Part shown: piece by piece, positions 1-6,403 of the stretch
Numbering within the stretch: position 1 is the stretch's first letter
Layout: every line of letters begins with the position of its first letter
Assembly (NCBI GenBank): GCA_900767195.1
Contig: CAAFYG010000069.1
Span: forward strand, 1-7,277
Direction of reading: 5' to 3'
Length of the DNA: 7,277 nt
Origin: Clostridia bacterium
GTDB lineage: Bacteria > Bacillota > Clostridia > Christensenellales > Borkfalkiaceae
Notes under the pieces: generated by a model
Told to the model about the DNA's origin: nothing
What the model saw: the letters and a program-made list of their open reading frames with translations, nothing else
The model's database searches: none
Program-made: the position numbers and the translations under genes

Positions 1-1175
1 GCTTTGCCGAGAATAAACGCGCCGTCGCGATAACGGAAGATATCCCAGTACAGCGTTGTCAAGCCCTTGAAAACCGCCGCGAATTTCTCGTCTTTTCCGC
101 GCAATCTCAATGCCGTTTTCGTAAATTCTTCCGTTTCTTCGCTGTTTTGCACCGCCGCCGGCGAATAATTGTACGGGAACGCACCGCAATCTTCCCAAAC
201 GATTTTTATCCGCTTATCCACCGCTTGCAGATATTTTAAATGCTCTTTCACCGACGTGGCGTGCAAGCCGAATTGAATTTCCGTTTCGGGGTGTTTTTCG
301 TACAACGCGCCCGCGATGCCGTTTACCCACGCCGTTACCGCTTCCGCGATATTCATCCCGCCGATATTATCCGCGCTAAGCTCGGTAAACGACTGAAAAT
401 AAATGCCGTCCGCGCCCGTGGGCAGTACCTCTTTTTCGTAGTACGATACCACGTTTTGCGCAAACTCGTTTACTTGGTTTTTATCGAAACACGAACGAAT
501 ATCGAACTCGTTACAATTCGTATTCCACCCCCAAGAAAAGCCGAATATCACTCGGATTCCGTAGCCGTGCGCCGCGTCCACCACCTGTTTTGCGTTTACG
601 GGCATATAGTCGTTCCAGATGACGATTTCGTTCAGGCGCAGTAAAGACATATTTTCGAAAAATTTCTCATAATCGAAAATCACGTGTCCCCACGTCCATA
701 TCGCGCGGTTTTTTATCGCCGGCGCGCTTTCTTCTTTCGCTTCCGTCATCTGTTCGTTAAACGGCTTTTTGAAAAATCCGTTCAGATTGAAATTGCCGTT
801 AGAACTCGTTAAAAACGGCGCGTTCGGCAGGTAGTGCGAAACAAACGCCGCCGCGCCGTAGTATGCCCCGAGCGGCGTATTGCCCGCGATATAAATATCG
901 TTGCCGTCTGTTTTTTTCGCCACTTCATATATATAGCCTTGCGGATCGCCGTTCGCCGCGGTTTTGTATTTTGCGGCAAGCGTTTTATGCCCCGAAATCG
1001 TGCCGACGTAAATCACGCTGTGTTCTTCGAGCAATTTTTCGCTTACGCTTTCCGATTCCGCCGAGTACGCCGCAAGCTCGTACCCGACGTATTCTTCCGC
1101 TTTTGCGCACAACAAATCCGCCGCTTTCGATTCAAGCCCTTCGTATTTTCCGTATACCAATATCCACTTTTTCAT
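1..1175 (-). CDS. TIM-barrel glycoside-hydrolase-like protein, 3' end missing
   Basis: The frame is open from the ATG at 1173-1175 to the left window edge (391 codons, no stop), so the C-terminus is missing. The start is supported by GGTGA at 1183-1187, 7 bases upstream, and lies 26 bases after the preceding oxidoreductase gene. No signal peptide is visible (MKKWILVYGKYEGL), so a cytoplasmic location is inferred. Residues 1 to about 125 look like the small alpha/beta domain found before the barrel in GH20/GH67-type enzymes: a strand (DIYIAG, about 93-98) is followed by TPLGAYYGAAAFVSHYL, the usual 'prolific Gly-x-x-Tyr-Gly' turn and helix. From about residue 158 (AIWTWGHV) a TIM barrel begins, with NEIVIWND (about 182-189), GIRVIFGFSWGW (about 206-217), ADGIYFQSFTE (about 255-265) and IKIVWEDCGAFPY (about 323-335). 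E265, E328 and D329 are plausible active-site acids by position, but this is inference. The exact GH family is not recognised; an alpha-glucuronidase-like or hexosaminidase-like protein is possible. Confidence 0.85.
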   Translation of the reverse strand, partial: MKKWILVYGKYEGLESKAADLLCAKAEEYVGYELAAYSAESESVSEKLLEEHSVIYVGTISGHKTLAAKYKTAANGDPQGYIYEVAKKTDGNDIYIAGNTPLGAYYGAAAFVSHYLPNAPFLTSSNGNFNLNGFFKKPFNEQMTEAKEESAPAIKNRAIWTWGHVIFDYEKFFENMSLLRLNEIVIWNDYMPVNAKQVVDAAHGYGIRVIFGFSWGWNTNCNEFDIRSCFDKNQVNEFAQNVVSYYEKEVLPTGADGIYFQSFTELSADNIGGMNIAEAVTAWVNGIAGALYEKHPETEIQFGLHATSVKEHLKYLQAVDKRIKIVWEDCGAFPYNYSPAAVQNSEETEEFTKTALRLRGKDEKFAAVFKGLTTLYWDIFRYRDGAFILGK

Positions 1176-1201
1176 TTTGTATTCACCAAATAATTTTTTA
1201 T

Positions 1202-2185
1202 TTACAAATCGATTTTTTCGCCGTTTGAACGGTACATTGCCAGAATCAGACGAATCGCCTTTGAAGCTTCCGCAAAATCTATGGGAAACTTTCTGCCGCT
1301 TTTCAAACATTCGTAATAATCTTTGATCAGATTATAATGCCCCACGCCCCATTCTTCCTTGCCGAAATACGGTCTGCCGTCGCTCTTCACAAGAAACTTT
1401 CCGTTTATAATGATATTATCCGCACTCACTTCCACCGTATCTTCCCCGCTGTGAAACATCGTGTGAATAGGAAAACAATACTTTGCCGCGTTCGTTGCGC
1501 TCACCACGAAATTGCCCCCGTTTTTCAGCGCGAACAGTCCGTATGCCGTATCTTCCACTTCGATCACGCCTTTCAGCGAATGATTGTGCGTGGTGGCGAT
1601 CACGCTTTCGGGGTAGCCGCAAAACCACTGCAACACGTCTAACGAATGAATCGCCTGATTGATCATCACGCCGCCGCCTTCCATAGCTTTTGTGCCGCGC
1701 CACGCGCCCGAAGCATAATATTCTTTATCGCGATCCCACACGAGCGTTGCCGCCGCCGAGGTGATTTCGCGTTTTGCGAAAAATTCTTTCAGATACAAAA
1801 ACGCCTCGCGGTATCTGTTCTGATGGCACACCCCGAGCTTCGCTTTGGAAGCTTTCACCGCCGCGCCGATCTCTTCAAGCTGCGCTTTTGATATGGCAAG
1901 CGGCTTTTCGCAAAGCACGTTTACCCCGCGCCGCAACGCCGCACAGATCATTTCCGCGTGCAGATAGTGCGGCGTACAGATATGCACGCTGTCAAGCCGC
2001 TCGTTTTCGAGCATTTTAATATAGTCGGTATATTTCGCCGCGCCTGCCAACCCAAACGTTTTTTCCGCCCGATCGCACCGCGCCGCTTCTATATCGCACA
2101 CCGCCGCGATCTCTTCGCCGCACTCCTTCAGCGCCGCGATATGTAACTTTGAAATTTCGCCCAACCCGATCACCGCTACTCTCAT
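1202..2185 (-). CDS. Gfo/Idh/MocA family NAD(P)-dependent oxidoreductase
   Basis: A complete 327-residue protein, the usual length for this family. The N-terminal Rossmann fold starts at residue 2 (RVAVIGLGEISKLH), with the GxGxIxxxH dinucleotide-binding signature and an acidic residue after the second strand (CDIEA, D31). The family hallmark EKP is at 93-95 (LCEKPLAIS), with K94 the conserved active-site lysine. The C-terminal substrate domain has W163-R164-G165 and the GGGVMINQAIHSLD block at about 170-183, where H180 and D183 match the usual catalytic/substrate positions; the first Asp of the common D-x-G-x-H pattern is N176, as in many members. The family oxidises or epimerises sugars and cyclitols, and some members cleave glycosides through a transient 3-keto sugar. 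The substrate cannot be read from sequence. The ATG overlaps the stop of the upstream glycosidase-like gene (ATGA, 2182-2185), with GGAG at 2196-2199 as ribosome binding site, which implies translational coupling. Family assignment is very secure; the specific reaction is unknown. Confidence 0.95.
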   Translation of the reverse strand: MRVAVIGLGEISKLHIAALKECGEEIAAVCDIEAARCDRAEKTFGLAGAAKYTDYIKMLENERLDSVHICTPHYLHAEMICAALRRGVNVLCEKPLAISKAQLEEIGAAVKASKAKLGVCHQNRYREAFLYLKEFFAKREITSAAATLVWDRDKEYYASGAWRGTKAMEGGGVMINQAIHSLDVLQWFCGYPESVIATTHNHSLKGVIEVEDTAYGLFALKNGGNFVVSATNAAKYCFPIHTMFHSGEDTVEVSADNIIINGKFLVKSDGRPYFGKEEWGVGHYNLIKDYYECLKSGRKFPIDFAEASKAIRLILAMYRSNGEKIDL

Positions 2186-4035
2186 TTTTCTTCTTCTCCG
2201 CTTAACGTCTTTTTAAAAAAGTTGCCTTTTCCCGCCTGCGCGTAGGCAAACGCGCACGTGCCGCCCCACGCCTGCAACAACGAGCCGTCTTTCACGCACG
2301 GCGCGAAATATTCGATCGGCGTGAAATTGCCCCGATTAGCATTGTATGTAAACCACGAAAGCACGGGATAATCGTATTCCCGCCCGTAAACCGCGCGCGC
2401 ATACGCATAAAGTCCCGATAAATACGGCCAACTCGAGCCGTTGTGATACTCGTAGTCCTGCGAAGACTTCCGCATTACGCTTTCGCGCCGCGAATAAAAC
2501 GGGTACACGCACATTACTCCGAAATCGCCCGCCTGCTGCTTACGATTATTCCGCGTTTCCAGAATTTTTTCCATCTGATCGAGTACGCGATTCGCCCGTC
2601 CGTCGTCCGTCAGACCGAAAAGCAAAATCACGATCGTATCGAGCGACAAATTCTCTTCGGTGAAATCGCCGTCTATAAAATTGACGAAATACCCTTTTTC
2701 TTCGTTCCACAAAATTTCGTTGATGGATTTTTTCGCCGTTTCGTATGCCGCAAAATATTTTTCGGAAAGCTCGTTTTCTCCGCGATAGCGGCAAAGCTGC
2801 GCCGCGCAATACATCGCCCGCGCATACAGCCCTTCTACGTATGTTACGTAGCCGTTTCTGTTCACGAGATCCGCCCAATCGCGCTTATTGTGCCTGCCGC
2901 GCTTTACGATCAGCCCCGTTTCGTCGGTAAGCGAAAGCAAGCGTTCCGCCACGGATTTTAAAAGCTCGTACACCGTTTTTCCGTTCACCGTTTCAAAAAG
3001 CAACGAAAAATCTTGCGTGTGCGCAGTATAATCGTAGATAAAAAGCAAAAAAAACGACGGCGAATCGTAGTGATCGCCCCAGAAATTTTTAAAATCGTAC
3101 ACCACCGCGGACGGACATTCGCCGCGCGCGCCTACGCCCCGCGCAAGCGTTAAAATTTGCCGCCGGATAAGCTCCGCATGCCCTTCATACATGGCAAGGC
3201 ACGTGAAATACGAATCGCGGAAATACGTGCGCACGGGGTCGATATAATCCGCGCCCGCGCAAAAGCCCGCAAAATCGCCGATTTCTTTGTAGTTTTCCAA
3301 AGCGCAGAAATACGAAGAATAGTACGCCGCTTTTTCTTCTTCCGTCTGCGCGGAATCGGGCAGCCGCACCGCCGCGATTTCGCTTTCGTACTCTTTTTTA
3401 TATTTTGTAAAGCCGTAAAAACTTTCGCGCGCCGTCTGTTCCGTTTCGCCGAAGCAAAACACAAACCGCAAGGTTTTCGCCTTTACGCCGTTTTCTTCAT
3501 AGTAAAACGCGTGATTGAAGCGCACAAATCTGCCCGCTTCGCTACACGCAAAAATAAAATCGCCGTCGCGGACGAAATTTACGTTTTCAAGTTCGTCGTC
3601 TTCTTTTTCGTCGCCGAACACGCCGCTTTCCGCGATACATTCGAATTTGCTTTCTTTTTCTGCCGCGAACGTTACTTCGAAAAACACGCCGCGCCCGCTC
3701 TTCGGCACAAACTGCAAAAGAGTGATTTTCCATGGATTTGCGCTATCTTCGCCGCCTGCGCCGCTTTCGCCGCACGGCGTAAATTCGAGCGTCTGACCCC
3801 GACCGAGCATTTTCACGCGCTTATTATCGTAGGGACTGACTTTTTTTCCGTTGATCGCAAACGTTAAAAACGTTCTGTCCGTGATCAGATTTTTGCCGTT
3901 TAATCTGCGGTATTTCGTGACGCCGCCCTTGCCGTTGAATTGCAGGCTAAGCGAATCGGAAGATACGTTGTATAAAGCTTCTTCGTGCCATTTTCCCACG
4001 GCGACGATTGCGCCGTTTTCATAAGAAATTTTCAT
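2182..4035 (-). CDS. (alpha/alpha)6-barrel (six-hairpin) glycosidase-like protein
   Basis: A complete 617-residue protein without a signal peptide, so probably cytoplasmic. Residues 1 to about 200 are beta-rich (LSLQFNGKGGVTKYRRL, then KTLRFVFCFGE) and fit the beta-sandwich that precedes the catalytic domain in six-hairpin glycosidases. From about 230 the protein is helical with the aromatic/acidic loops typical of (alpha/alpha)6 barrels: FRDSYF (272-277), FWGDHYDSP (318-326), NKRDWADLVN (383-392), YVEGLYARAM (399-408), YHNGSSWPYLSG (530-541) and LLQAWGG (586-592). HNGxxWP resembles the HNG-x-WP motif of glycogen-debranching (amylo-1,6-glucosidase-like) enzymes and relatives. D386 or D389, E401 and D321 are candidate catalytic acids, by inference only. 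It is most likely an oligosaccharide hydrolase, but the substrate and GH family are not recognised; a phosphorylase cannot be excluded. The start has no clear Shine-Dalgarno: the leader is A-rich (AAAAAAATAAAAG) and follows a strong hairpin. The stop overlaps the next gene's ATG by 4 bases. Confidence 0.9.
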   Translation of the reverse strand: MKISYENGAIVAVGKWHEEALYNVSSDSLSLQFNGKGGVTKYRRLNGKNLITDRTFLTFAINGKKVSPYDNKRVKMLGRGQTLEFTPCGESGAGGEDSANPWKITLLQFVPKSGRGVFFEVTFAAEKESKFECIAESGVFGDEKEDDELENVNFVRDGDFIFACSEAGRFVRFNHAFYYEENGVKAKTLRFVFCFGETEQTARESFYGFTKYKKEYESEIAAVRLPDSAQTEEEKAAYYSSYFCALENYKEIGDFAGFCAGADYIDPVRTYFRDSYFTCLAMYEGHAELIRRQILTLARGVGARGECPSAVVYDFKNFWGDHYDSPSFFLLFIYDYTAHTQDFSLLFETVNGKTVYELLKSVAERLLSLTDETGLIVKRGRHNKRDWADLVNRNGYVTYVEGLYARAMYCAAQLCRYRGENELSEKYFAAYETAKKSINEILWNEEKGYFVNFIDGDFTEENLSLDTIVILLFGLTDDGRANRVLDQMEKILETRNNRKQQAGDFGVMCVYPFYSRRESVMRKSSQDYEYHNGSSWPYLSGLYAYARAVYGREYDYPVLSWFTYNANRGNFTPIEYFAPCVKDGSLLQAWGGTCAFAYAQAGKGNFFKKTLSGEEEK

Positions 4036-4065
4036 ATATTCTTTTATTTTTTTGTAGGGCGGATA

Positions 4066-4097
4066 TTTCCGCCGCCTTGCCGCTAAGGCGGCGGAAA
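4066..4097. repeat. Perfect 13-bp inverted repeat with 6-base loop
   Basis: The plus strand reads TTTCCGCCGCCTT, loop GCCGCT, AAGGCGGCGGAAA. It fills the middle of the 88-base gap (4036-4123) between the secreted-protein gene and the glycosidase-like gene. A second, competing stem exists: GGCGGA at about 4059-4064 can pair with TCCGCC inside the left arm. On the minus (coding) strand the hairpin is followed by TATCCGCCC, TAC and an A-run, not a T-run, so it is not a standard intrinsic terminator for the upstream gene. The flank GTAGGGCGGATATTTCCGCC recalls short GC-rich palindromic intergenic repeats I know from Clostridia; that link is from memory. The rest of the gap shows no convincing promoter. 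Confidence 0.8.
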
Positions 4098-4123
4098 CAC
4101 GCCTTTCTTCGATAAGTTTTGCC

Positions 4124-6169
4124 TTATTCAGCCGAAGGTTCAGACGAAATCAGCACGTTATTGCCGAATTTCAGCGTGCCGTTTTCGATTTTCCAATACT
4201 TGCACCAGCCGTCAGTTTCGTTAAGCGCAGTTACGCCGGCAAAGAAGGCTGCGCTATCTGCATACGCCGCACATTTCGTAGCGGCTGTACCTGTACCGAC
4301 AAGTTTTTCGGTATCGGCGCAAATCAAATAACAATTTTCCATTGTGCCGAAATCTCTGCGACCTACAACACCGCCAAACCAACTTAAATTATCGGGCAAA
4401 GTATTATCGGTTGCGGAAAGATTAACGATACAATTATTTACGGCAGAGTTTCTTGCCTGCAATATAACGCCGTGAGTATATAAATAACGAGAGCCTGTTT
4501 TTTCCGTAATCTTATAATCAGCTTTCTGCCAGTCAAAATAAACGTTGTTAATTTGGCCGTATTCCATAATATAAATAAACGGACGAACCGAATACTGCGT
4601 ATATTCAGTAGGCGTATCATCGATAAATTCAACCGACATATTCTTAATTTCGCCTGTAACAACACCGAAAATTCCCGTAGTGAAGCTATAATTTCCGCTA
4701 TAAGATGTAGCCGTACTCTTAATTTTTAAATTATTAAGAGCGTATTCGCGCCCATCTAATATTCCGTAAAAATACGGAATAGCCATATGCCCCGCGCCTA
4801 AATTTGTCGGCGGTTTTTCACTTCCGCCTTTTACTCCGTTTGTTGTACCTGACGAAGTATAAATTAATTCATCGTTATTGAAACTAATATTCTCACCCAG
4901 AACGTAATACCCAAAAGGATTTTGGTTGATGTAGGTAAAGAACCACGAAAGTTTTCCCCAAGCCGATGCCTCGCTACTACCCGCTTTGTTATTCGCATCG
5001 GTAGAAGTTAATACCCGCGTGATCACCGTTACTTCCTGCGTAGCCGTTGCTTTGCCGAATTGCGTATTATATTCCGCCGAAACCGTGGTTTTGCCGCCGT
5101 TTACGCCCGTTACCACGCCGTTTACAACCGTCACGTGCGATAAAGTTTTTGTTTTCCACAGCGCCGCCTTGTTTTCGACGTAATTATACGTGGTTTCCGT
5201 TGCCGACCACGTAATTAGCGACTTATCTGCATCTTTGCCGTTTATTTTGAATGTATCTACATTCAGGGTGCGCGTCTTTTCCCCGTCAGCACTATTCAGA
5301 TATACGTCGCCGCCGCCGGAAATCACAAGCTCGATTTCGTCTTTCACCGTTACTTTACATTCCGCACTTTTCTCTTTGCCGTTCAGTGTGAATTTCGCCG
5401 TGATTGTCGTTTCGCCTTCTTTCAACGCCTGCAACGCGCCGTTATTATCTACGCTTGCAACGTTTTCCGCAGAGCTTACCCACGTGATTTCGGGCGTGTA
5501 CGCAATGCCGCCCACGCTTGCCGTGGCGGTAAGCGTTTCTTCCGTCTTCTCGGAATTCAACTTCAAAGCGGTTGCGCTTAAATTGAATTTCTCTTCGGTT
5601 TTTGCGGCAATTCCTTCAATCAGATTGCTTTCTTCGCCGCCGTCAAGTGCCATCACCGCTACGTAACCGAGACTGCGTTCTGCAATGTTTGTATAATGCA
5701 CCACGTTTTCTGCCGTTTTCATATAACTGCGTGCAATCAGCGGCGTATTATAATACTTTTCGTCAATGCCCGTAAGCGCGCTGTAATAGGCGGTTTCTTC
5801 TTCGTTCAACCAGATTTTTGTAACAATCTTTTGGGCGTTCGCGTTTTCTATAGTAAGCTCGTTTTCGCCAAGCAAATGCTTAGGAATCACCAACGTGCCG
5901 TATTCCGCACCTGCGATTTTATCCGCCGCCGAAATCTGCGTGGCAAAACGAATGCCCGGATTATCCGTTTTCCGCACCGATGCTTTTTCGTCCAGCTTAA
6001 AAGACGCGATCGCCTCGCCCGTGGTATACGGCGCTTCATTCTGCTCGCCCTGCGCCGTTTCGGCAAAAACGCCGATTTTCGCGCCGGCGTTGGCAAAACC
6101 CGCGCAAAGCAGCGCCGCCGCAAGAGAAGCCGCGCCCGCCGTTAAAAATTTAATCGTTTTACACTTCAT
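4124..6169 (-). CDS. Secreted protein with two Ig-like (BIG_2) domains and a beta-helix C-terminal domain
   Basis: The chosen start is the ATG at 6167-6169 (681 residues), because GGAGGT (6175-6180) lies 5 bases upstream and a signal peptide follows at once: MKCKTIKF, then a hydrophobic Ala/Leu stretch to about residue 26, with likely signal peptidase I cleavage near AFANA or VFA (about 24-36). The reading frame extends 19 codons further upstream, but that part has no ribosome site. Residues about 44-178 form a domain with NPGIRFATQI (70-79), EYGTLVIPKHLL (89-100), WLNEEETAYYSALTGI, TPLIARSYMK and RSLGYVAVMAL; I have seen this pattern in Clostridial secreted proteins but cannot name a function. 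About 193-277 is a BIG_2 domain (ITWVSSAENVASVDNNGAL, EGETTITAKF), and about 279-383 a second Ig-like domain (ITWSA, GVVTGVNGGKTTVSAEYN). About 396-681 is GLUG-like beta-helix: FYGILDGREYALNNLKI, then coils with G-x-I-x-N-x-x-V at about 499-515, 532-547, 567-584 and 599-616, ending in a cap, DGWCKYWKIENGTLKFG (653-669). No LPXTG, SLH, lipobox or membrane anchor is seen. A surface or extracellular adhesin/scaffold role is inferred. Confidence 0.9.
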   Translation of the reverse strand: MKCKTIKFLTAGAASLAAALLCAGFANAGAKIGVFAETAQGEQNEAPYTTGEAIASFKLDEKASVRKTDNPGIRFATQISAADKIAGAEYGTLVIPKHLLGENELTIENANAQKIVTKIWLNEEETAYYSALTGIDEKYYNTPLIARSYMKTAENVVHYTNIAERSLGYVAVMALDGGEESNLIEGIAAKTEEKFNLSATALKLNSEKTEETLTATASVGGIAYTPEITWVSSAENVASVDNNGALQALKEGETTITAKFTLNGKEKSAECKVTVKDEIELVISGGGDVYLNSADGEKTRTLNVDTFKINGKDADKSLITWSATETTYNYVENKAALWKTKTLSHVTVVNGVVTGVNGGKTTVSAEYNTQFGKATATQEVTVITRVLTSTDANNKAGSSEASAWGKLSWFFTYINQNPFGYYVLGENISFNNDELIYTSSGTTNGVKGGSEKPPTNLGAGHMAIPYFYGILDGREYALNNLKIKSTATSYSGNYSFTTGIFGVVTGEIKNMSVEFIDDTPTEYTQYSVRPFIYIMEYGQINNVYFDWQKADYKITEKTGSRYLYTHGVILQARNSAVNNCIVNLSATDNTLPDNLSWFGGVVGRRDFGTMENCYLICADTEKLVGTGTAATKCAAYADSAAFFAGVTALNETDGWCKYWKIENGTLKFGNNVLISSEPSAE
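4163..4255 (-). repeat. Conserved C-terminal cap, copy 2 (in the 681-residue protein)
   Basis: This stretch aligns without gaps to 6431-6523 at roughly 80% nucleotide identity by eye (about 76 of 93 positions). It encodes the core of the shared C-terminal cap, which includes AAFFAGV and DGWCKYWKIENG. Identity is much lower in the rest of the two beta-helix domains, so this is the best preserved part of the duplication. Confidence 0.75.
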
Positions 6170-6308
6170 TTTGCACCTCCGTATTCCAACTGTCTTTCCA
6201 CGACCCGGTGTTGTCGTAAGCGGCAAGCGCGTCGGCAGAAGTAGAGATCAGATCCGCTTTCGCAAGGCTTACAATGCTCGCTTCGGGCTTTTTGTAGCTT
6301 TGTTTCAT
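6159..6308 (-). CDS. Small protein (49 residues), KKPE/ISTS type, function unknown
   Basis: The ATG at 6306-6308 has an ideal AGGAGG (6317-6322) 8 bases upstream. The product starts MKQSYKKPEASIVSLAKADL, continues with ISTSADALAAYDNTGSW and ends EVQNEV. It is charged, has no signal peptide, no transmembrane segment and no Cys. The pattern lysine/aromatic, K-P-E, a short hydrophobic strand, then D-(L/V)-I-x-T-S matches small orphan proteins frequent in Clostridia (from memory; function unknown to me). Its TAA overlaps the first 11 bases of the downstream secreted-protein gene in another frame, and that gene's ribosome binding site lies inside this coding region, so the two are probably translationally coupled. 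A longer reading from GTG at 6405-6407, overlapping the previous stop, would run through a hairpin and lacks a ribosome site, so the short form is preferred. Alternatives are a leader peptide or a RiPP-like precursor; neither has direct support. Confidence 0.75.
   Translation of the reverse strand: MKQSYKKPEASIVSLAKADLISTSADALAAYDNTGSWKDSWNTEVQNEV
6175..6180 (-). promoter_or_regulatory. Ribosome binding site of the 681-residue secreted protein
   Basis: GGAGGT, 5 bases before the ATG at 6167-6169. It decides the start against a 19-codon longer reading, and it lies inside the end of the small upstream gene. Confidence 0.85.
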
Positions 6309-6316
6309 ACCAAATT

Positions 6317-6322
6317 CCTCCT
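6317..6322 (-). promoter_or_regulatory. Ribosome binding site of the 49-residue protein
   Basis: AGGAGG with 8 bases (AATTTGGT) to the ATG at 6306-6308. It is the main evidence that this small gene is real and starts here. Confidence 0.85.
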
Positions 6323-6338
6323 GAAAAATTATTTTTTT

Positions 6339-6377
6339 ACGGCTCGGCGCGCTTGCGACAAGGCGCGCCGCTTCCGT
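6339..6377. repeat. GC-rich hairpin between the first secreted-protein gene and the small gene
   Basis: The arms CGGCGCGC (6345-6352) and GCGCGCCG (6363-6370) are perfect complements; outer ACGG (6339-6342) and CCGT (6374-6377) can extend the stem across small internal loops. On the plus strand the stem is followed by TTTTTGCTTTTTTT (6377-6390), the layout of an intrinsic terminator for plus-strand transcription, although no plus-strand gene is seen upstream. On the minus strand, where the genes lie, it is followed by A7-T-AATTTTT and then the ribosome site of the small gene. It could partly terminate or stabilise the message of the upstream gene, or stop antisense transcription. The rest of the 95-base gap 6309-6403 shows no clear promoter. 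Confidence 0.7.
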
Positions 6378-6403
6378 TTTTGCTTTTTTTATCGCAAGCT
6401 TTT

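Noticed and set aside
240..644. 134-codon plus-strand open frame near the left end
   Set aside because: It is antisense to the TIM-barrel gene, which is open over 391 codons with barrel-type motifs; there is no independent support for the plus-strand frame.
3157..3867. 236-codon open frame on the plus strand
   Set aside because: It lies wholly antisense to the 617-residue glycosidase-like gene. It is Arg/Phe-rich with no recognisable domain, as expected from the complement of GC-biased codons.
6107..6135. Lipobox in the signal peptide (LLCAG) of the 681-residue protein
   Set aside because: The residue before the Cys is Leu rather than Gly, Ala or Ser, and hydrophobic sequence continues after it, so signal peptidase I cleavage is more likely than a lipoprotein.
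6170..6226. 19-codon N-terminal extension of the 681-residue protein
   Set aside because: It has no ribosome site, would bury the signal peptide behind charged residues, and would overlap most of the end of the small gene. The ATG at 6167-6169 has an ideal site.
6331..6359. Possible minus-strand promoter TTGTCG with an AT-rich -10 region
   Set aside because: The -35-like hexamer sits in the hairpin loop and no TATAAT-like box occurs at 16-18 bases. The match is too weak to annotate.
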